A stretch of 12,475 nucleotides of DNA from the NCBI GenBank assembly GCA_002296885.1, contig DBIH01000159.1, forward strand, positions 1-12,475. The letters run 5' to 3'. This DNA comes from Flavobacterium sp. UBA807 (GTDB lineage Bacteria > Bacteroidota > Bacteroidia > Flavobacteriales > Flavobacteriaceae). Under the pieces are notes generated by a model that did not search any database, was not told the DNA's origin, and was given only the letters and a program-made list of their open reading frames with translations. Positions 7,488 through 12,475 of this stretch are shown here, piece after piece. The position numbers were made by a program, and so were the translations under genes. The stretch's first letter is position 1. Each line of letters opens with the position of its first letter.

Positions 7488-8491
7488 CCGAGATTATAAA
7501 AGAATCACCTGCATTTACAGCATTAACCGACTTAGCAGCAGAGCGATTGGGCGGAAAGGTTTTATATGCAACCGATGATTTCTTTGCTGAAAAAGAAAAC
7601 TTAATACTTCCAACACGCGGTATTTTTATTCACGATAAATATACCGACCGCGGAAAATGGATGGACGGCTGGGAAAGCCGCAGAAAAAGAACTCCGGGAC
7701 ACGACTGGGCGGTAATCCAACTGGGAGTTTCGGGAAAGATTACCGGTTTTGATATTGATACCAATTTCTTTTTGGGAAATCATCCGCCACATTGTTCGAT
7801 TGAAGCAGTGAATCTTCCCGAAGGTTATAAAACTTCGGATTGGGAGGATGTGGCATGGACAGAGATTCTCCCAAAATCACATCTGGATGCGGGTTCACAG
7901 AATTTCTACGAATGCAAAAGCGATGAAATTTACACCCACTTACGTTTACATATTTATCCTGATGGTGGCGTTGCACGTTTCCGTGTTTATGGTGAAGTTT
8001 TCAAAAACTGGAACTCGGTTTCGCCTTCAGAGGAAATCGATTTAGCTGCAGCAATCAACGGCGGACAGGCAATTGCCTGCAATGATATGTTCTTTAGTGC
8101 AATGAGTAATCTGATTATGCCAAACCGTGGCGCGAACATGGGCGATGGTTGGGAAACTAAACGTAACCGAACTCCAAACAACCGTGACTGGGTGATTTTG
8201 AAACTGGCTCACAAAGGAACCGTTGACAGAATCGTTGTGGATACCTGTCACTTCAAAGGTAATTATCCTGATAGCTGTTCTATTGAATGCTGCACGAGCG
8301 ATAATGATGAAGCCGTAATCAAAAATGGTTACTGGCAGACTTTATTGCCTCAGCAAAAATTGAGCGCCGATAACGAACACGAATTTGTAAAAGAAATAAA
8401 TGCTCACGACGGCATCACGCATGTCAGACTAAACATCTTCCCTGATGGTGGTGTAAGTCGTTTGAGATTGTTTGGTAAAATCAGTAAATAG
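7469..8491 (+). CDS. alc: Allantoicase (allantoate amidinohydrolase)
   Basis: Splits allantoate into urea and (S)-ureidoglycolate. The 340-residue protein consists of two homologous allantoicase repeats. The first spans about residues 22-165 and includes GGKVLYATDDFFAEKENL (28-45), GWESRRKR and DTNFFLGN. The second spans about 190-338, with ACNDMFFSAMSNLIMPNRG, GWETKRNRTPNNRDW and DTCHFKGNYPDSCSIE. Each repeat closes with a matching HxRLxIxPDGGVxRxRxxG segment. The ATG at 7469 is preceded by an AAAGGA stretch (7461-7466) and lies inside the allantoinase gene (19-base overlap). Its TAG stop overlaps the GTG start of the next gene by one base. Use of allantoicase rather than allantoate amidohydrolase means nitrogen leaves as urea. 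No urease or ureidoglycolate lyase of a familiar type is present here. Confidence 0.95.
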   Translation: MAFTKVTEIIKESPAFTALTDLAAERLGGKVLYATDDFFAEKENLILPTRGIFIHDKYTDRGKWMDGWESRRKRTPGHDWAVIQLGVSGKITGFDIDTNFFLGNHPPHCSIEAVNLPEGYKTSDWEDVAWTEILPKSHLDAGSQNFYECKSDEIYTHLRLHIYPDGGVARFRVYGEVFKNWNSVSPSEEIDLAAAINGGQAIACNDMFFSAMSNLIMPNRGANMGDGWETKRNRTPNNRDWVILKLAHKGTVDRIVVDTCHFKGNYPDSCSIECCTSDNDEAVIKNGYWQTLLPQQKLSADNEHEFVKEINAHDGITHVRLNIFPDGGVSRLRLFGKISK

Positions 8492-9909
8492 TGGCAATAA
8501 GTACTTTTGTAATAATCGTTCTGTATGTAATTGAATTCAGTGTATTAATTACACTGGGATACATCTCATACAAAATGCCGAACATCCTAAAGGGAAAATC
8601 CCAGAAAAATCCGGAAGGCGACGCTGACATCCGAAACATTAGCATGAATTATATTTATGTCGGAATGCTGCTGATGATCGTTGGGATTTTGGTCAATACT
8701 TATATACTTGTAAAAGGAACACCGCTCGAAGCACACATGATGGAATGGCTAAACATTGTCATCCGATTGATGCATATTACCTTCGGAATTGCCTGGATTG
8801 GTGCTTCGTTTTACTTTGTTTTCCTTGAAAATGCCTTAAACCGTACCGAAGATGTGCGCGATGAATTAGCTGGAAACCTTTGGGCTGTTCATGGTGGCGG
8901 ATTTTATTATCTGGAGAAATATAAAGTCGCTCCAAAGACCATCCCGAAACATTTGCACTGGTTTAAATACGAAGCCTATTTTACTTGGCTTACCGGTTTT
9001 TGTCTGTTGTTTGTGGTCTATTATTTCAATGCTTCAGCTTTTTTAATCGATAAGAATGTATTGGATATTACCGCGACTCAGGGAATTTTAATTGGAGTAA
9101 GTTCGTTTATAGTTGCGTGGCTGATTTATGATCGAATGTGTAAATCATCCTTAATCAAAAATCAAACAGCATTTGCAGTAATTGGATTTATTTTCCTGAT
9201 TGCGTTTGCTTTCTTTTATTGCCATGTATTTAGCGCCCGTGCGGCTTATATCCACTTTGGAGCGATGATCGGAAGTATCATGGTGGCGAATGTGTTCTTT
9301 GTGATTATACCGGGACAAAAAGAAATGGTACGTTGTGCCAAACTGGGGATTCCATTGGATCCGAGTCTGGGTAAAAAAGCGCTTGCACGTTCATTACATA
9401 ATAATTATTTCACCTTACCGGTTTTGTTTGTGATGGTCAGCAATCACTTCCCTTCTACCTTTGGATATGAATATCCATGGTTGATGCTGGCGGTTATCTC
9501 ATTAGGTGCAGCCGGTGTAAAACATTATCTGAACTTAAAGGAAAAACAACAACTGAATGTTTGGATACTTCCTGTTTCCGTAGTAATTTTATTAGCTGCC
9601 TGCTTTATTTCGGCTCCAAGTACCGATCCGTATGAGTGTAAAAAAGAAGTAAGCATTCAGGAAGTTCAGGCGATTGTGCAGAAACGTTGTGTGCAATGCC
9701 ACTCTTCTAACCCAACGGATGATGTTTATAAAACCGCTCCAAATGGTGTGAAATATGACACCCCGCAGGATATTTACAATAAGAAAGACTTGATTCTTCA
9801 GCGCGTGGTTGTGACTAAAACAATGCCTCAAAACAACAAAACCAATATCACAGAAGAAGAACGAAATACCATCCGTTGTTGGATTGAACAAGGTGCGAGC
9901 CTAAAATAA
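8491..9909 (+). CDS. puuD: Membrane urate oxidase PuuD with C-terminal cytochrome c domain
   Basis: Integral-membrane urate oxidase that converts urate to 5-hydroxyisourate and passes electrons to a heme rather than directly to oxygen. The N-terminal part (about residues 1-375) has eight to ten hydrophobic segments. It carries PuuD-type motifs: MMEWLNIVIRLMHITFGIAW (83-102), WIGASFYFVFLENAL (102-116), LWAVHGGGFYYLEKYK (130-145), HWFKYEAYFTWLTGF (156-170) and SLHNNYFTLPVLFVMVSNH (301-319). The C-terminal tail (about 385-472) is a small cytochrome c with CVQCH (400-404), and M445 in TMPQNN is the likely sixth heme ligand. The start is GTG, overlapping the allantoicase TAG by one base; the next ATG (M29) would destroy the first membrane helix. 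The last helix ends in a lipobox-like LAAC (368-371). Confidence 0.9.
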   Translation: MAISTFVIIVLYVIEFSVLITLGYISYKMPNILKGKSQKNPEGDADIRNISMNYIYVGMLLMIVGILVNTYILVKGTPLEAHMMEWLNIVIRLMHITFGIAWIGASFYFVFLENALNRTEDVRDELAGNLWAVHGGGFYYLEKYKVAPKTIPKHLHWFKYEAYFTWLTGFCLLFVVYYFNASAFLIDKNVLDITATQGILIGVSSFIVAWLIYDRMCKSSLIKNQTAFAVIGFIFLIAFAFFYCHVFSARAAYIHFGAMIGSIMVANVFFVIIPGQKEMVRCAKLGIPLDPSLGKKALARSLHNNYFTLPVLFVMVSNHFPSTFGYEYPWLMLAVISLGAAGVKHYLNLKEKQQLNVWILPVSVVILLAACFISAPSTDPYECKKEVSIQEVQAIVQKRCVQCHSSNPTDDVYKTAPNGVKYDTPQDIYNKKDLILQRVVVTKTMPQNNKTNITEEERNTIRCWIEQGASLK

Positions 9910-9916
9910 ATGAGAT

Positions 9917-10765
9917 ATGAATTTATTAGCATTTAATAATTTACCTAAAGAATCGGCAAAAAAGGAATTATTCGCCTGCTGTGGTTCGGAGAAATGGGCA
10001 TCGGCGATGATGAAGCACTTTCCTTTTGTATCTGAAAAGCAGTTAGTGGATTTGTCTTCCAAAATATGGTATGATGAATGCGGCGAAGCCGACTGGCGCG
10101 AATCGTTTACGCACCATCCAAAGATTGGTGATGTGAAGAGTTTAACCGAAAAGTTTGCCGGAAAGGAACAAGCCGGAGTTGCTGTTGCGACTTCTGAAAC
10201 GATTGAAGCTCTCGCTAAAGCCAATACTGACTATGAAAACAAAAACGGATTCATCTTTATTGTCTGTGCTACCGGGAAATCGGCGGATGAAATGCTGGCA
10301 TTACTGAATGACCGATTACAGAATACTGCCGAGGAAGAACTACATATTGCAATGGGTGAACAACAGAAAATTTCCATCATCCGTTTTAAAAAGATGCTGC
10401 CTGACGGTGATTTCAGTTTCCTGAAAGTAAGCCAGATTACAACACATGTTTTAGATACCTCAACGGGAATTCCCGGAAAGGATATTTCGATACGATTGCA
10501 GGCATTCAGAAACGGAAGCTGGCAGACCATAACTCAAGGCATTACGAATAGTGACGGACGAATTCCTGATTTATTGGCTCCGGACAAAAACCTAAAGCCT
10601 GACACGTATAAAATGGTTTTCGACACCGAAAGCTATTATTCAAAGAGCAAGACTAAGACCTTTTATCCAAAAGTGGAAATCATTTTCAGCACTTTTGACG
10701 AAACACATTATCACGTACCTTTGTTGATCAATCCTTTTGGATATAGTACTTATCGCGGTAGCTAA
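9917..10765 (+). CDS. Bifunctional OHCU decarboxylase / 5-hydroxyisourate hydrolase (allantoin synthase-like)
   Basis: This 282-residue fusion performs the two steps after urate oxidation. Residues 1-165 are OHCU decarboxylase (UraD-like), with HHPKIGD (66-72; H67 probable catalytic), GKEQAGV (82-88) and NGFIFIVCATGKS (110-122). Residues 172-282 are a transthyretin-related HIU hydrolase (UraH-like), with SQITTHVLDTSTGIPG (172-187; H177), SDGR (212-215; R215), YHVPLLINPFGYSTY (265-279; H266) and the terminal YRGS signature. The domain order resembles plant allantoin synthase, and the hydrolase acts first on the PuuD product. There is no signal peptide, so it is probably cytoplasmic. The gene starts 7 bases after puuD and clearly belongs to the same operon. 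An earlier ATG at 9910 is out of frame and hits a stop within nine codons. Confidence 0.94.
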   Translation: MNLLAFNNLPKESAKKELFACCGSEKWASAMMKHFPFVSEKQLVDLSSKIWYDECGEADWRESFTHHPKIGDVKSLTEKFAGKEQAGVAVATSETIEALAKANTDYENKNGFIFIVCATGKSADEMLALLNDRLQNTAEEELHIAMGEQQKISIIRFKKMLPDGDFSFLKVSQITTHVLDTSTGIPGKDISIRLQAFRNGSWQTITQGITNSDGRIPDLLAPDKNLKPDTYKMVFDTESYYSKSKTKTFYPKVEIIFSTFDETHYHVPLLINPFGYSTYRGS

Positions 10766-10781
10766 TTTAAAATCGAATGCC

Positions 10782-10893
10782 ATAGCCCCGATAGTAGAGG
10801 AAATCCTTTTTTGTTTTACGGAAAATCCCCTCGACTGCATTAGGGGTGACAAAAACAAAAAAGATTGAAACGGATAGCGGGATTAGCTCCTAA
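10782..10893 (+). ncRNA. Structured intergenic element between the urate genes and the lyase-like gene
   Basis: This non-coding stretch folds on paper into nested stems. The main stem pairs 10802-10817 with 10852-10866 (15 pairs, C10805 bulged), joining AATC-TTTTTTGTTTT to its complement. A hairpin at its tip pairs CCCCT 10827-10831 with AGGGG 10842-10846. An outer pairing joins CCCG 10787-10790 with CGGG 10878-10881, plus AGC 10784-10786 with GCT 10886-10888. Flanking words (TAGCCCCGATAG at the start, CGGATAGCGGGA and TAGCTCC at the end) resemble an intergenic element I associate from memory with many Flavobacteriia genomes. That recollection is unverified. The element could be a conserved RNA, a 3'-end or processing structure, or a dispersed repeat. 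It separates the last two genes of the block. Strand is assumed from the genes around it. Confidence 0.5.
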
Positions 10894-10895
10894 AT

Positions 10896-10920
10896 AATTT
10901 AAAATACAAAATTTAAAATA
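10896..10920. repeat. 11-base direct repeat before the lyase-like gene
   Basis: AATTTAAAATA occurs at 10896-10906 and again at 10910-10920, just before the ATG at 10927. The region is nearly pure A/T, as is usual for flavobacterial leaders, and I find no TAnnTTTG box in it. The repeat may be a translation-enhancing AT-rich leader, a regulator site, or chance in low-complexity DNA. Confidence 0.3.
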
Positions 10921-10926
10921 ATAGAA

Positions 10927-12261
10927 ATGACAATTCCTAATAATAAAAAAGAGCAACTGTTTAACAGTTTAAGCAAAGCGAATAATGCTTTCAACGAAAT
11001 ATATCCGGGTGACCGAAGCGACCGTCAGCCAGTGCATACCTTATATGGTGGAGCGAACCTTTTCAAATCGGATGCGCCGATTGCATTGGGACACCGTGCT
11101 TTGGAAATATTGCAAACCTATGCGCCTAATCATGAAGTTTTCGGAAAAGCATTTGGCCTGACGGGTGGCAGCGATTTCAGCAAAAAGATTTATGATAAGG
11201 TCGTAGCCAAATTAAAATCGGAGGCGATTGAAGATTTCCGTATCGATTTTGAAGACGGTTACGGAAACCGAAGCAATGAAGAAGAAGATGCAACGGCTGA
11301 AAGTACGGCTAAAGAAGTTGCCAAAGGAATGGTTGACGGAACACTTTCGCCTTTTATTGGTATCCGTATCAAACCGTTTACCGAAGATATGAGAGACAGA
11401 GGTTTACGTACTTTGGACATTTTCATAACAACCTTAATCAAGGAAACCGGTGGAAAATTACCGGATAACTTTGTGGTGATGCTACCAAAAGTTACCATTC
11501 CGGAGCAACCGGAAACTCTGGCTAATTTCTTTACGATTTTGGAAGAAGAATTAGGTTTGGCGAAAGGAACGTTGAAAATGGAAATGATGGTGGAAACTAC
11601 GCAGGCCATTATGGATATTGCGGGAACGAATCCTTTATACCGATTCATTAAAGCGGCTCAGGGAAGATGCGTTGCGATGCACTTTGGAACCTATGATTAT
11701 ACGGCAAGCTGCAGCATTACGGCAAAATACCAGGAAATGAATCACCCGGTTTGCGATTTTGCGCACAACGTAACTAAAGTTGCACTGGCGCACACCGGAA
11801 TCTGGCTGAGCGATGGTGCTACGAATACGATGCCTATTGGACCGCACAGAGGCGATTTAACTCCGGCACAGGAAAAAGAAAATATGGAAGTGGTTCACAG
11901 AGCCTGGAAAAAAGGTTACGACCACATTCGTCACTCATTGTGGAATGGATTTTATCAAGGCTGGGATTTGAATCCGGCACAGTTCCCAATGCGATATGCC
12001 GCAGTATATGCGTTCTTTCTAGAAAGCTACGACGATGCGGTGGATCGTTTGAAAACCTTTGTGGAAAAAGCAGCACGTGCGACTTTGATTGGGGACGTAT
12101 TTGACGATGCCGCAACCGGACAGGGATTATTGAACTATTTCCTTCGCGCGTTAAACAGTGGTGCAATTACAGAGGAAGAAGTTTTAGCCACCGGATTGAC
12201 CTTAGAGGAAATCAGAGGGCGATCATTTAAGAAGATTTTGGAGAACAGAGCGGCGAAGTAA
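10927..12261 (+). CDS. CitE/malate-synthase-like TIM-barrel protein (HpcH/HpaI superfamily, probably DUF6986)
   Basis: A 444-residue protein whose exact reaction I cannot name. The core looks like the PEP/pyruvate-dependent TIM-barrel superfamily (citrate lyase beta subunit, malate synthase, HpcH/HpaI aldolases): FRIDFEDGYG (104-113), GIRIKP (145-150; R147), MLPKVT (185-190), MEMMVETTQAIMD (218-230; probable metal ligands E219/E223) and MHFGTYDYTAS (251-261; D257). A GGANLFKSD segment (41-49) near the N-terminus and a helical C-terminus with GQGLLNYFLRA (398-408) and LTLEEIRGRSF (424-434) are extra to CitE. It ends the purine block, so ureidoglycolate cleavage or glyoxylate condensation is plausible. 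Similar proteins are sometimes labelled phosphoenolpyruvate kinase, which I consider unsupported. It follows the structured element by 33 bases and may be transcribed from the operon or on its own. No signal peptide or membrane segment. Confidence 0.8.
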   Translation: MTIPNNKKEQLFNSLSKANNAFNEIYPGDRSDRQPVHTLYGGANLFKSDAPIALGHRALEILQTYAPNHEVFGKAFGLTGGSDFSKKIYDKVVAKLKSEAIEDFRIDFEDGYGNRSNEEEDATAESTAKEVAKGMVDGTLSPFIGIRIKPFTEDMRDRGLRTLDIFITTLIKETGGKLPDNFVVMLPKVTIPEQPETLANFFTILEEELGLAKGTLKMEMMVETTQAIMDIAGTNPLYRFIKAAQGRCVAMHFGTYDYTASCSITAKYQEMNHPVCDFAHNVTKVALAHTGIWLSDGATNTMPIGPHRGDLTPAQEKENMEVVHRAWKKGYDHIRHSLWNGFYQGWDLNPAQFPMRYAAVYAFFLESYDDAVDRLKTFVEKAARATLIGDVFDDAATGQGLLNYFLRALNSGAITEEEVLATGLTLEEIRGRSFKKILENRAAK

Positions 12262-12294
12262 GAGAATAGAAAATAGAGAAAAGAATATAAAATG

Positions 12295-12321
12295 ACTCTG
12301 GGGAAACCCGGAGTTTTTTTT
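12295..12321 (+). terminator. Intrinsic terminator after the purine-degradation block
   Basis: An 8-pair stem, ACTCTGGG (12295-12302) with CCCGGAGT (12307-12314), contains one T-G wobble and closes a GAAA tetraloop. A run of eight T follows (12314-12321). It lies 34 bases after the stop of the CitE/malate-synthase-like gene and is the only strong rho-independent terminator seen in the window, marking the end of the rightward transcript. Confidence 0.85.
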
Positions 12322-12475
12322 AGATTTTATACTTTGTCAACCCCAGTAAATACAGAAATTAAAATGATGCTGATAAACTGAATGGTTTTTATGCGGGTTA
12401 ATTATTTTATGTTGTTAATCGGAATAAAATAAGATTTGGATTTTCATCATATATGTTCCCTGATTCTTTAAAATC

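Noticed and set aside
7601..8251. Small open frames on both strands inside the allantoicase gene
   Set aside because: They are shadows of the two allantoicase repeats and have no independent start context or domain.
7530..8480. Internal duplication of about 150 residues in allantoicase
   Set aside because: The two-repeat structure is normal for the allantoicase family and is not a recent tandem duplication at DNA level.
11259..12166. Several minus-strand open frames of 70-129 codons
   Set aside because: They lie antisense to the CitE/malate-synthase-like gene, whose codon pattern and motifs are clear. Their translations show no recognisable domain.
12322..12475. Possible start of another gene or promoter at the right edge
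   Set aside because: I found no convincing open frame, and near matches to TAnnTTTG have the wrong internal spacing. Nothing can be supported in these 154 bases.
1..12475. CRISPR arrays, tRNA or rRNA genes, insertion sequences, phage or integrase genes
   Set aside because: No regularly spaced repeats, cloverleaf-like segments or transposase/integrase motifs were seen. The window reads as ordinary metabolic operons.

Overview
The window looks like a chromosomal segment of a Flavobacterium-like member of the Bacteroidota. The evidence is a low-GC, densely packed genome, TAnnTTTG-type promoter boxes with little Shine-Dalgarno signal, and gene architectures I associate with that group: a MoaC-MoaB fusion, a cytochrome-tailed PuuD urate oxidase and an OHCU decarboxylase/HIU hydrolase fusion. 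The genus is an inference from style and was not tested.

The layout is two divergent gene blocks that part at a short intergenic region (6084-6164). The minus-strand block runs leftward: xdhC (6083-5175), moeA, a TauE/SafE-type permease, moaD, moeB-like, moaE, a moaC-moaB fusion, and moaA, which is cut by the left window edge. Most genes overlap or nearly touch, so this is very likely one operon. It makes the molybdenum cofactor and supplies XdhC, the factor that loads it into xanthine dehydrogenase. The dehydrogenase itself is not in the window.

The plus-strand block runs rightward: allantoinase (6165-7487), allantoicase (7469-8491), membrane urate oxidase PuuD with a C-terminal cytochrome c (8491-9909), and a fused OHCU decarboxylase/5-hydroxyisourate hydrolase (9917-10765). 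A structured-looking intergenic element (about 10782-10893) follows. Then comes a CitE/malate-synthase-like TIM-barrel protein of uncertain function (10927-12261), closed by a strong intrinsic terminator (12295-12321). I see no gene in the last 154 bases.

Together the two halves describe aerobic purine breakdown. Moco and XdhC would activate xanthine dehydrogenase (hypoxanthine/xanthine to urate). PuuD oxidises urate and passes electrons to a c-type heme. The fusion enzyme takes 5-hydroxyisourate to OHCU and then allantoin. Allantoinase gives allantoate, and allantoicase gives urea plus ureidoglycolate. No recognisable ureidoglycolate lyase or dehydrogenase, glyoxylate carboligase, canonical malate synthase, transporter for purines, or regulator is present. 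The uncharacterised lyase/synthase-like protein at the end of the block is therefore the best candidate for handling ureidoglycolate or glyoxylate, and is the most interesting gene here.
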